NCBI RefSeq assembly: GCF_008087625.1
Contig: NZ_CP042997.1
Coordinates: 9,920,001 to 9,984,000 of the forward strand
DNA length: 64,000 nt
Direction of reading: 5' to 3'
Source of the DNA: Aquisphaera giovannonii
GTDB taxonomy: Bacteria; Planctomycetota; Planctomycetia; Isosphaerales; Isosphaeraceae
The notes beneath the pieces are model-generated. The model searched no databases, had not been told where the DNA came from, and saw only the letters and a list, made by a program, of their open reading frames with translations. Positions 16,868-24,981 of this stretch are shown piece by piece (within the stretch, counting starts at the first letter, position 1; the number at the start of each line of letters is the position of its first letter). The position numbers and the translations under genes were made by a program.

Positions 16868-18991
16868 ATGATGACGCGGCTACGGCTCCCCTCGATGGCC
16901 CTCGCCCTGGCGATCTGTGCGCCGTCGACCGCGCGGGCCGATGCGCCCGCCCCGGGCCCCCGGCCCGTCAACCTCTGGGCCCACGAGCGGAGCCACGCGC
17001 GGGTCGGATACGGAGCCAAGCCGGAGATGGTCCGCGTGACGTTCGAGCCGGCGGAATGGCCCCACATCCGCTTCCCGGCCCCCGGCGGCAGGGCGTGGGA
17101 CTGGAGCGGACGCTCGCTCGTGCTGGAGGTCCGGAACCTGGACCCGAAGGACGTCGAGGTCCACGTCCGGATCGACGACGACCCGTCGGCCGACGGCGTC
17201 CACCACTGCCGGACCGGCCGCGCGACGCTCGCCCCCAACCAGGCGACGACGCTGGCGTTCCCCCTGAGCCGGAAGGACCCCATGGCCTTCGGCATGCGAG
17301 CCCTGCCCGGCTCGCCGAACGTCCGCACGGTCCAGGCCTCCGGCGACGACTCCTTCAACCCCGCGCACGTCACCATGTTCCAGGTCTTCCTCCAGAACCC
17401 GACGGAGCCCCGGCAGGTCGAGCTGCGGTCGGCGTCGATCGCGACGGCGGAGGACGCCTCCCTCGATGGCATCGTCGACGCCTTCGGCCAGTACGCCCGC
17501 GCCGAATGGCCGGGCAAGGTGCACTCCGTGGCCGAGCTGAAGGCACGCCACGAGGCCGAGGCCGCCGACCTCCTCGCCCATCCCGAACCGGGCGACCGCG
17601 ACCGGTTCGGCGGCTGGAGGGACGGGCCGAAGGAGACGCCCACAGGCTTCTTCCGGACGGCCCACCGCGACGGCAAATGGTGGCTCGTGGATCCCGAGGG
17701 CGCCCTATTCGTGTCCCTGGGCGTGGACGTGGTGACCACGAGCGAGCAGACGATCCTCGACGGCCGGAGTTCCCTGTTCACGGGCCTCCCCGGCAAGGGC
17801 GATCCGCTGTCGCGGCACTACGGGATGGCCTTCGGCATCCATTCCGGCCCGGTCAAGCAGGGCCGGACGTTCAACCTCTACGCGGCCAACCTGGAACGGA
17901 CCTACGGCCGCGACTACCTCAACCACTGGCGCGTGCGGACCTTCGAGCGCCTCAGGTCGTGGGGCTTCAATACGATCGCCAACTGGTCCGACCCGTGGTT
18001 CTACGGCAACGGCCGGATCCCGTACACCGCGACCGTCGGCATCGAGGGCAAGCACGCGAGGGTCAGCAGCGGGTCGGACTACTGGGGCAGGATGCACGAC
18101 CCGTTCGACCCGGAGTTCGCCCGCGACGTGAGGGCGAGCCTCGCCCGGGTCGTCCCCAAGGTGAAGGGCGACCGCTGGTGCATCGGCTACTTCGTGGACA
18201 ACGAGCTGAGCTGGGGCGGCTTCGGCGACCAGGCCGGGCGCCTCGGCCTGGCGATCGGCTCGCTCTCGGCCCCGGCCGAGGGCTCCCCGGCCAAGCGCGC
18301 GATCGTCGCCCAGCTCCGGGCGAAGTACGGCGAGATCGCGAAGCTGAACGCAGGCTGGAAGACGGACCTTGCCGACTGGAAGGCCCTGGAGGCCCCGTGG
18401 CACCCGCCCCTACCGGCGAGATGGACGGAGGCCTTCCGTTCCGACATGAAGGCGTTCGTCACGGAGTTCGCGAGGGCCTACTTCCGGACGATCCGCGACG
18501 AGCTGAAGGCCCAGGATCCGGACCACCTCTACCTCGGCTGCCGGTTCGCCTGGCGGACCGAGGAGGCGATCGCCGCCGCGGCGGAGATCTGCGACGTCGT
18601 CAGCTTCAACATCTACGAGCGCCGGGTCGATCCCGCGAAGTGGGCGTTCCTGAGCGACCTGAAGAAGCCCGCGATCATCGGCGAGTTCCACGTCGGCGCG
18701 CTCGACCGCGGGATGTTCCACACCGGCCTCGTCTCCGCCTCCAGCCAGGAGGAGCGGGCGGCGATCTACCGCGACTTCGTGGGGAGCGTCCTGGACCACC
18801 CTGCGCTCGTCGGCTGCCACTGGTTCCAGTACGTGGACGAGCCGATCACCGGCCGGTCGTACGACGGCGAGAACTACAACATAGGCTTCCTCACCGTCAC
18901 CGACACCCCCTACCCCGAGCTGGTCTCCGCCGCCCGGGCCATCCACGCTAAGGCCTACGCGTGGCGGGCGAGGGCCGGGGCCACGCGGTGA
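16868..18991 (+). CDS. GH50 beta-agarase-like glycoside hydrolase, secreted
   Basis: This 707-residue enzyme has a signal peptide (MALALAICAPSTARA). An N-terminal carbohydrate-binding-like beta domain (~30-210) is followed by a (beta/alpha)8 domain (~250-690) typical of GH50 agarase-like enzymes (GFFRTAHRDGKWWLVDPEG). The likely acid/base is Glu446 in DNELSWG and the likely nucleophile is Glu606 in GEFHVG. Studied members release oligosaccharides from agarose or related red-algal galactans, but soil planctomycetes may use it on another beta-galactan. The start pairs an ATG-ATG at 16868 with a weak GAGGG upstream. It sits inside a group of three DUF2961/GH172 genes, which points to joint degradation of one complex glycan. 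Confidence 0.85.
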   Translation: MMTRLRLPSMALALAICAPSTARADAPAPGPRPVNLWAHERSHARVGYGAKPEMVRVTFEPAEWPHIRFPAPGGRAWDWSGRSLVLEVRNLDPKDVEVHVRIDDDPSADGVHHCRTGRATLAPNQATTLAFPLSRKDPMAFGMRALPGSPNVRTVQASGDDSFNPAHVTMFQVFLQNPTEPRQVELRSASIATAEDASLDGIVDAFGQYARAEWPGKVHSVAELKARHEAEAADLLAHPEPGDRDRFGGWRDGPKETPTGFFRTAHRDGKWWLVDPEGALFVSLGVDVVTTSEQTILDGRSSLFTGLPGKGDPLSRHYGMAFGIHSGPVKQGRTFNLYAANLERTYGRDYLNHWRVRTFERLRSWGFNTIANWSDPWFYGNGRIPYTATVGIEGKHARVSSGSDYWGRMHDPFDPEFARDVRASLARVVPKVKGDRWCIGYFVDNELSWGGFGDQAGRLGLAIGSLSAPAEGSPAKRAIVAQLRAKYGEIAKLNAGWKTDLADWKALEAPWHPPLPARWTEAFRSDMKAFVTEFARAYFRTIRDELKAQDPDHLYLGCRFAWRTEEAIAAAAEICDVVSFNIYERRVDPAKWAFLSDLKKPAIIGEFHVGALDRGMFHTGLVSASSQEERAAIYRDFVGSVLDHPALVGCHWFQYVDEPITGRSYDGENYNIGFLTVTDTPYPELVSAARAIHAKAYAWRARAGATR

Positions 18992-19016
18992 CCACCAGTC
19001 GGATCGTCAAAGTATC

Positions 19017-19185
19017 AATTGTAGGGTGCGTCAAGCGGAGCGCGGACGCACCGGGACCGGCGCGTCACCGCGGGAGGCCACGGCGGCGCGAGCATGCGAG
19101 GCCCGCGCGCTGACTCGTCCGCGCAGACTCGAAGTGACGGGGCGGTCCGGTGCGTCCGCGTTCCGCTTGACGCACCCTACAAATT
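19017..19185. repeat. Palindromic repeat family A, complete inverted pair (169 bp)
   Basis: The arms GTAGGGTGCGTCAAGCGGAG and their inverse face each other. Each arm keeps the GGTGCGTC/GACGCACC stem but has a 12-base loop (AAGCGGAGCGCG) instead of TC. The right end lies 8 bases from the stop codon of DUF2961 paralogue 3, and the left end 25 bases after the GH50 stop, so it fills the whole convergent gap. Confidence 0.85.
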
Positions 19186-19193
19186 GACAAATC

Positions 19194-21242
19194 TTACCGG
19201 GTGGTCGGCGTCAGCTTGACCCAATCCAGGCCGAAGAGGAAGCCGGTGCTCCTCGGGTTCTTGCCGGTCACGCGGACGCCCAGGGCGTGGTTGCCCGCAT
19301 CGAGTTGGACCGTGCCCAGCGCGATCGGCCCGGTGTGGACGACCCGAGGGGCCGGCTCGTACAGGTCCACGGTCTGGAGCGGCTTCCCATCCAGGCTCAG
19401 GCCGAACGTGCCGTAATCGCCGGCCTTCGTGAAGGCCGCGGCCAGGTCGTACGTCCCGGCCTTCGCCACGGGAAGCTCCAACTCGATCGTCGCGTCCTGC
19501 TGGCGGACGGGCCAGATGAGCTGGGAGTCGCCGGACCAGGCTTCTCCGAATCCCCCCATCGCCTGCTCCGTGACATCCCCGGACGACTTTGAGAGGACCT
19601 TGAGGCGCTCGCCCTCGACCACGCCCGGCTCCCGATGGATCGGCGGCTTCGGGTACACCTTGCGGCCGGACAGGTCGGGCACTCCGGGCTCGACCTTCGC
19701 GCCGGGGCCCGCGTAGAAGTAGGCGAGCGTCGCGAACTGGACCTTCACCGCCTCCCAGTGCCACAGCTCGATGTCGAACGCCAGCGACGAGCGGAACGGC
19801 ACGGCGTCCAGGATCTGGTAGCGGACCTCGCTGTTGTTCCCCTTGCTGCCGGGGCCGTCGCAGCGCGTCTGCGCGTGGAAGGCGTTCGTGTAGGGCACCG
19901 GGCTGCCCCAGGCGTAGCCGAAGTAGTCCTCCGTGCCGGTGCCGAAGGTGCTGGGGAAGCTCTCGCCGTCCACGTAGACCTTCTCGTCCCCCTCGCCCCA
20001 CCAGGCGGAGACAGGATTATAAATGTTCAACTGAAGGCCGACGAACCGCCCCGGCGCGCCGGACACGCGGAGCGACGGCCAGTCGAGCGTTCCGTCGCCC
20101 TTCTTCGTCTGGACGCCGTCCCGCTGCAGCCAGCGGGCATGGAAGTACATCGAGTCGGCGGGCGGCCGCGAGAAGTCCCCCTGCACTACGGACTTGATCG
20201 TCGTCGGCTTCGCCCCGAGGTTCTTGACGCTTACCTTCGCCGACTTCCGGTAGGGCATGTACCAGCGGGACTTCATCGTCCCGTCCTTCATCACGGTGTG
20301 CACGGCCGACCGGAAGGCGTTGGCCCCCGGCCCCGTGCCGAAGAAGTCCCCCAGAGGCACGGCGACCTGGGGGGACTCCGCGTCGTCGAAGGTGATCGTC
20401 AGCAGAGTCTTCGCCAGGGCCTCTTCGAGGTCCTCGCCGGCGACCTGCACGGCCATCGTGTGGATCGCGGCCGGCCCCCTGCGGGTCGGCAGTTCGGCCT
20501 CCCGCCCGGGTGCCAGCGTCGCGCTCTGGTCGGCCCGCCAGCTCCCCTCCTCCAGATCGCGATCGGGATTGAGCAGCGCCTGCCGCACCTCGTCGATCAC
20601 GGGCGCGGCCTGGCGCAGGACCTCCGGCGAGTAGCTCTCCACCTTCGTCCCCGGCGCGAACGTCGTCACGGCGACCTGGAAGTACTGCTTGCCCGTCGTG
20701 GTCGTGATCTTGATCGACTTCGCGAACGGGAAGGGGAAGTAGAGGTTCCGCCCGCGCGAGGCGTCGTGGCCGAAGGGGGCGGAGAACGGCGCGACCTCGC
20801 CGTTGGTGATCCGCGCGAACGAGGCCGCGAGCGCAGGCGTCGCCGCGCCGTCGATGTAGATCCGCAGCTCGCCGTCGGGGTTGGCGCTCCAGATCCTCGA
20901 GACGTATCCGGGCCCTTGAGACTCCGCCAGGACGAATTCCTGCCGAGCCCCCTCCCCCTCGACTCGGAGGTAGTTACCGACGTCGGCATTTGCAAACGGA
21001 TTGATGATCCTGCCGTCCACGAGCCTCGTCGCGCGGTCGTAGCTGGAGAACTGCACCGTGCGCTCGCCGGCCTCGAGCGGGGAGGCCAGCCACCGCGTGT
21101 CGGCCATCCCGCGCAGCAGGGACTCCACCGTGATCGGTTCGTCGTCGGCCCTGGCGGGCAGGCCGCCGGCCAGCAGCATGGCCAGCGTCGCCAGCCCAAG
21201 GGCAACGGCGTGGCCGCGGGGCCTTGCGTCGTCTCGTCTCAT
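19194..21242 (-). CDS. DUF2961 / GH172-type glycoside hydrolase, secreted (paralogue 3)
   Basis: The 682-residue protein starts with a signal peptide (LATLAMLLAGGLPARA) and keeps the GH172 core (GEGDEKVYVDGE, GTGTEDYFGYAWG) with both putative catalytic Glu residues. The C-terminal beta domain is shared with paralogues 1 and 2. I chose ATG 21242 (MRRDDARPRG), which has GAGAGG upstream; a longer frame to 21338 adds sequence unlike the paralogues. It is convergent with GH50. Part of its coding sequence is identical to paralogue 2, consistent with gene conversion. A repeat of family B lies upstream at 21294-21408. Confidence 0.85.
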   Translation of the reverse strand: MRRDDARPRGHAVALGLATLAMLLAGGLPARADDEPITVESLLRGMADTRWLASPLEAGERTVQFSSYDRATRLVDGRIINPFANADVGNYLRVEGEGARQEFVLAESQGPGYVSRIWSANPDGELRIYIDGAATPALAASFARITNGEVAPFSAPFGHDASRGRNLYFPFPFAKSIKITTTTGKQYFQVAVTTFAPGTKVESYSPEVLRQAAPVIDEVRQALLNPDRDLEEGSWRADQSATLAPGREAELPTRRGPAAIHTMAVQVAGEDLEEALAKTLLTITFDDAESPQVAVPLGDFFGTGPGANAFRSAVHTVMKDGTMKSRWYMPYRKSAKVSVKNLGAKPTTIKSVVQGDFSRPPADSMYFHARWLQRDGVQTKKGDGTLDWPSLRVSGAPGRFVGLQLNIYNPVSAWWGEGDEKVYVDGESFPSTFGTGTEDYFGYAWGSPVPYTNAFHAQTRCDGPGSKGNNSEVRYQILDAVPFRSSLAFDIELWHWEAVKVQFATLAYFYAGPGAKVEPGVPDLSGRKVYPKPPIHREPGVVEGERLKVLSKSSGDVTEQAMGGFGEAWSGDSQLIWPVRQQDATIELELPVAKAGTYDLAAAFTKAGDYGTFGLSLDGKPLQTVDLYEPAPRVVHTGPIALGTVQLDAGNHALGVRVTGKNPRSTGFLFGLDWVKLTPTTR

Positions 21243-21604
21243 CGCTCGCGTCCTCTCATGATGCCGGGCACTCTTCCTCGAAAACGAGCCGCGGGGTGGC
21301 TGAGGTGGAGCGCAGCGACGCCACGGCTGGCGGGCCATCGCCGGCCCCGAGACATACCGCCGAGCCGGGGCGATGCCGTGGTGTCGCTGCGCTCCGCCAC
21401 AGCCACCCGGGAACGTGCGGACGCAGGCCGAGGGTCCGTCGCGGCCCTCATATCGGAACAGGCCGAAGCCTCTCGTGCAACGAGCCAGCCCGGTCCCCCC
21501 AGCCGCGCCCGATTGCCTCGCACTTCGCGCTCCTTGCCGGTGCCGCGAGCCTGTGTTAACGTCGGGGCGTGACCCGGAGGCACGTCGGAGCAGGGAGAGT
21601 CGCG
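21243..21604. other. Divergent intergenic region carrying repeat family B
   Basis: No gene is supported in these 362 bases between divergent genes. The family B inverted repeat (21294-21408) takes up about a third of it. The remainder should hold the promoters of DUF2961 paralogue 3 and the lactonase-like gene, but I see no clear boxes. Confidence 0.5.
21294..21408. repeat. Palindromic repeat family B, inverted pair (115 bp)
   Basis: The left arm GGGTGGCTGAGGTGGAGCGC... mirrors the right arm ...GCGCTCCGCCACAGCCACCC with a few mismatches. The arms flank about 45 bases. The design is like family A (two facing arms), but the sequence is unrelated. Confidence 0.75.
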
Positions 21605-22846
21605 ATGCCGGATTCGTCGGTGAATCGTCGTCCCGCGGTGTGGATGGGATCCTTGATCCGTGCGTTCGCGAGCGCGGCGGCGATGGCCGCCGCGGCGTCC
21701 GCCGTCGCGGGGGAGGCGCCCTCGACGGCGTCCCGGGACGAGGCGAAGGGGACCTACTGGGCGTACGTCGGCACGTACACCGAGGGGAAGTCGCCCAGCC
21801 AGGGGATCTACCTCCTGGAGCTCGACCCGGCCTCGGGCAAGGTCACCGAGTACGGCCCCGTGGCCAACGTGCCGAACCCCTCCTTCCTAGCGATCCGCCC
21901 CGGCGGCAAGGAGCTCTACGCGGTCAGCGAGGTGGGCCGGTTCAACAACAAGCCGGGCGGCGGCGTCACCGCGCTGGCGATCCACCCGATCACCGGCAAG
22001 CTCACCGCGCTGAACCAGGAGTCTTCCGTGGGCGAGGGCCCGTGCCACGTCGCGGTGGACCGCACCGGGAAGAACGTGCTGGTCGCCAACTACAACAACG
22101 GCGTCGTGGCGTGCCTGCCCATCGACGAGGCCGGCCGCCTCAGGCCGGCCTCGAGCTCGATCCAGCACGAGGGCTCGAGCGTGGACAGGGGCCGCCAGGG
22201 TGGCCCGCACGCGCACTCGATCAACGTGGACCCGTCGAACCGCTTCGCGCTGGCCGCGGACCTCGGCCTGGACAAGGTCCTGGTCTATCGCCTCGACGCC
22301 GAGAAGGGGACGCTCACGCCCAACGACCCGCCGTCCGCCTCGGTGAAGCCGGGCTCGGGCCCGCGGCACCTGGCCTTCCACCCGAACGGCCGCTTCGTGT
22401 ACGTGATCAGCGAGATGGGCAACACGCTGACCGCGTTCGCGTACGACGGCGAGAAGGGCGAGCTGAAGGAGATCGAGGCCGTGTCCACGCTCCCGGCGGA
22501 CTTCCGCGGGAAGAGCTACACGGCCGACGTGCACGTGCACCCCTCCGGCAAGTTCGTCTACGGGTCGAACCGGGGGCACGACAGCATCGCGATCTTCGCC
22601 ATCGACCAGGCCACGGGCAAGCTGACGCCCGCCGGGCATGTGCCGACGGGGGGGAAGACGCCGCGGAACTTCGCGATCGACCCGACGGGCTCGTGTCTGC
22701 TGGCGGAGAACCAGGGTTCCGACACGATCGTCGTCTTCCGAATCGACGCGTCCACCGGCGGGCTGACCCGCGTGGGCGAGCCGATCAAGGTGCCGATGCC
22801 CGTCTGCATCCAGATGATCCCGAGGCCGACCCAGCCGCCGGAATGA
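21605..22846 (+). CDS. Lactonase-family seven-bladed beta-propeller, secreted
   Basis: The 413-residue protein has an N-terminal export signal (FASAAAMAAAASAVAG) and then a propeller of the 6-phosphogluconolactonase/YbhE type: YWAYVGTYTEGKSPSQGIYL, repeated blades ending in HPNGRFVYVISE and HPSGKFVYGSNRG. Cytoplasmic relatives hydrolyse 6-phosphogluconolactone. An exported copy is unlikely to do this and may act on another lactone or simply bind a ligand. The ATG at 21605 is preceded by GGGAGAG; an upstream GTG at 21569 is possible but adds nothing conserved. It may be co-transcribed with the SprT-like gene 59 bases downstream. Confidence 0.8.
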   Translation: MPDSSVNRRPAVWMGSLIRAFASAAAMAAAASAVAGEAPSTASRDEAKGTYWAYVGTYTEGKSPSQGIYLLELDPASGKVTEYGPVANVPNPSFLAIRPGGKELYAVSEVGRFNNKPGGGVTALAIHPITGKLTALNQESSVGEGPCHVAVDRTGKNVLVANYNNGVVACLPIDEAGRLRPASSSIQHEGSSVDRGRQGGPHAHSINVDPSNRFALAADLGLDKVLVYRLDAEKGTLTPNDPPSASVKPGSGPRHLAFHPNGRFVYVISEMGNTLTAFAYDGEKGELKEIEAVSTLPADFRGKSYTADVHVHPSGKFVYGSNRGHDSIAIFAIDQATGKLTPAGHVPTGGKTPRNFAIDPTGSCLLAENQGSDTIVVFRIDASTGGLTRVGEPIKVPMPVCIQMIPRPTQPPE

Positions 22847-22905
22847 GGGGGGGCGCGACGCCGAGCCGAGCGAGACGAGCCGTGCCGAGCCGAGGCCCGC
22901 ACGCG

Positions 22906-23733
22906 ATGAGACCGAATCCCCTCACGGACGACGCCCCGGGGCCGGGGCGTGAACGCCAGGCCAAGCTCGCGGCGCTGCTCTTCCCCGCCGACGAGGTCGC
23001 CGTCCGCGCCCGGCGGATCCACGACGCGATGCTGGAGCAGTCCCCCCAGCTCCGCACCGCGAACTTCACGGTGATCGGCACCGACGACCTCGAGGCCCTG
23101 TTCGCGCTCTACGACCGGGAGTTCTTCCGCGGCCTGCTCGGGGAGATGCTCATGGAGGACGGGGCCCATCCCATGGGCTTCCGCCTCTCCCGGCGCCTGA
23201 CCCGGGCCGGCGGCCAGACGATGCGGCAGGTCCGCCAGGTCAGGAAGGGCTCCAGGACGGTCCAGCAGGTCGAATACGAGATCTCGGTCTCGACAACCCT
23301 GCTATTCAGCACGTTCCAGAACGTCGAGCGCGAGGTGATCGTGGGCGGCCTCGTCTGCCGCAACCGGCTGGAGTCGCTGCAGCGGATCTTCGAGCACGAG
23401 CTGCTGCACCTGGCCGAGTTCCTGGGCTGGGGCCGCTCAAGCTGCACCGCGGAGAATTTCCACCGCCTCTCGCGCCGGATCTTCGGCCACGAGGGCGTGA
23501 CGCACGACCTGGTGACCCCCCGCGAGCAGGCGGCCGTCGCCTTCGACGTCCGCGTCGGCGACACCGTCCGCTTCGACCTCGAGGGCGTCACCTACCGCGG
23601 CCGAGTCAACCGCATCACCCGCCGCGCCACCGTCCTCGTCGAGAGCCCCCACGGCGAGGAATTCACCGACGGCCGCCGCTACCTGACCTTCTACGTCCCC
23701 CTGCCGCTGCTGCGGAAGGACCGGGCGGGGTAG
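22906..23733 (+). CDS. SprT-like zinc metalloprotein
   Basis: The 275-residue cytoplasmic protein has an HExxH-type zinc site in FEHELLHLAEFLG (~residues 165-177), in a SprT-like setting. An upstream region (LEALFALYDREFFRGLLGEML, ~60-85) matches the start of SprT-like domains. A C-terminal small beta domain (VRVGDTVRFDLEGVTYRGRV, ~215-265) looks like an SH3-type fold. SprT relatives are proteases that cut DNA-protein crosslinks or zinc peptidases of unknown target. The ATG at 22906 was chosen because the frame upstream is the shadow of the lactonase gene. Its stop is only 6 bases from the convergent vapC stop. Confidence 0.75.
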   Translation: MRPNPLTDDAPGPGRERQAKLAALLFPADEVAVRARRIHDAMLEQSPQLRTANFTVIGTDDLEALFALYDREFFRGLLGEMLMEDGAHPMGFRLSRRLTRAGGQTMRQVRQVRKGSRTVQQVEYEISVSTTLLFSTFQNVEREVIVGGLVCRNRLESLQRIFEHELLHLAEFLGWGRSSCTAENFHRLSRRIFGHEGVTHDLVTPREQAAVAFDVRVGDTVRFDLEGVTYRGRVNRITRRATVLVESPHGEEFTDGRRYLTFYVPLPLLRKDRAG

Positions 23734-23739
23734 ATTCCA

Positions 23740-24159
23740 TCACGCGGTCCAATCCTCGACGACCAGTCCGGGGACCCGCCGGAAGTCCACCATGTTTCGA
23801 GTCACGAGGGTTGCCCCGATGGCGATGGAGGCGATCTTGAGATCCATCGAGCCGATCCGCGGCCGAGCGTTCGACAGGCGTTGAAACTCGGCAGCGGCCT
23901 TCGAATCGAAATCGAGCAGCGGGATGGCCCGATCATTCTCGACCAGGCGTGTCAGCCTGGCATAGGCCTCGCCCTGCCTCGACAGGCCACGCGCACGAGC
24001 CAGGTAGGCGAGCCAGCCACGAGTCTGCTCCTCGAAGGAGATGATCGTCACGGCGACGTCGGCGCCATCGAGGCCTCTCAGACGGGCCTTCAACCGATCG
24101 GCCTCCCTGCCCTCCCCGCGCTCGAGGAGCGAGACATGGTCCGTATCCAGGATGAACAC
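23740..24159 (-). CDS. vapC: PIN-domain toxin, VapC type
   Basis: This 139-residue PIN-domain RNase is of the kind that cuts tRNA or rRNA when released from its antitoxin. The start FILDTDHVSLLERG gives the first two acidic metal ligands, and SMDLKIASIAIG near residue 108 gives a later one. The phrase TIISFEEQTRGWLAYL is typical of a VapC subgroup in cyanobacteria and planctomycetes. It starts with GTG, one base after the stop of the antitoxin gene, so the two are surely co-translated. All core acidic residues appear present, so the toxin is likely active. It is convergent with the SprT-like gene. Confidence 0.85.
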   Translation of the reverse strand: MFILDTDHVSLLERGEGREADRLKARLRGLDGADVAVTIISFEEQTRGWLAYLARARGLSRQGEAYARLTRLVENDRAIPLLDFDSKAAAEFQRLSNARPRIGSMDLKIASIAIGATLVTRNMVDFRRVPGLVVEDWTA

Positions 24160-24160
24160 G

Positions 24161-24370
24161 TCAACCGGCCCCCGCCCCCGACTTCGAGGAGCCGGATGAC
24201 TCGCGATACCTCCGGCCCAGCCGCATGGCCTCTTCGTGCGCCGGATCGCCGGCGAAACTCCCCTCGATTCGCTCCCACCAGGGCTTCACCGCCCCGTCTA
24301 CCTTCTCCTTCAGGCGAGAGACGTCCTTCTCGATCGCCTCCAGCCGCGTTTCCATCTCGATCGGTGACAT
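24161..24370 (-). CDS. Antitoxin partner of the VapC toxin
   Basis: The 69-residue protein has an N-terminal coiled coil (METRLEAIEKDVSRLKEKV) and a conserved C-terminal toxin-binding stretch (PWWERIEGSFAGD, EEAMRLGRRYRESS). This layout is typical of small antitoxins encoded before this VapC subgroup. No DNA-binding domain is obvious. I chose ATG 24370; longer readings upstream look non-coding. The stop lies one base before the toxin start. Like other antitoxins it should block the PIN active site and may help autoregulate the operon. Confidence 0.8.
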   Translation of the reverse strand: MSPIEMETRLEAIEKDVSRLKEKVDGAVKPWWERIEGSFAGDPAHEEAMRLGRRYRESSGSSKSGAGAG

Positions 24371-24457
24371 CGCAACGGTCCTCGGCAAGCCAGGTCCCCG
24401 GGTTGGTTCATCGCCTCGAGGACGTCGGCGGGCATCCATCCGTCGACGACATTCGAG

Positions 24458-24463
24458 TATAAT
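24458..24463. promoter_or_regulatory. Possible bidirectional -10 element
   Basis: AGTATAAT reads TATAAT on the plus strand (42 bases before the small gene at 24505) and TATACT on the minus strand (87 bases before the antitoxin gene). I see no matching -35 boxes, so this is weak. Confidence 0.3.
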
Positions 24464-24504
24464 TCCCTTCGCCGAGCGGCGGTAGCGGCCAGGAATCGCT
24501 CCCG

Positions 24505-24693
24505 ATGCGAGGCGGCCCGCACTTCTCGTCAATGAACTGCGACGAGTGGCTCGCAGCGATGGACGCGATCGCGCCCCAGGAGATGACCGACGCTGAGATC
24601 ATCTCCTGGCAGGCCGCCAGGCATTCGCGACGAGGGGGCGAGGCGCCCCACGTCGCGGCCCATGCCGACTCGCTCCGTGGAGAGTGGGCATGA
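24505..24693 (+). CDS. Small orphan antitoxin-like protein (62 aa)
   Basis: The 62-residue product (CDEWLAAMDAIAPQEMTDAE, then ISWQAARHSRRGGEAP and AAHADSLRGEW) resembles short planctomycete antitoxin-like proteins with a DEWxAAMD start and a charged helical end that normally precede PIN or similar toxin genes. Here no toxin gene follows: the next 288 bases have no open frame that looks like one. It is divergent from the vapC operon and may be a relic. Resemblance is from memory of the family, so the call is tentative. Confidence 0.45.
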   Translation: MRGGPHFSSMNCDEWLAAMDAIAPQEMTDAEIISWQAARHSRRGGEAPHVAAHADSLRGEWA

Positions 24694-24981
24694 CGGGATT
24701 CCGCCTCGCATTGGGCTTGCGGCCGCCCTCGGCCATGGCGATGGCTCCCCTCGGCGTGCTGGAGAGTAGGATGTGCCGCACCCCGCGCGCCATATCTGGT
24801 CTATTCCTCGACCCCGTGACGGACTCAACGAGGCAACGAGGCCCAGGGGCAGGTTTATGATTGACGCGGCCCCCCCGCTCGTCTCATCCTGGTCCCCTCT
24901 CGGGCGGAGGATCGTGACCCGCTCCTCCGTCCAGGAGGCGTAGAGGATACCGACAGGGCTAGCGATCCGGGGACATGAATC

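Noticed and set aside
24310-24522. A minus-strand frame with plausible coding text (RRELYSNVVDGWMPADVLEA).
   Set aside because: It overlaps the antitoxin start, ends inside it in another frame, begins with GTG without a ribosome site, and I know no matching family. It could be a decayed gene but is not supported.
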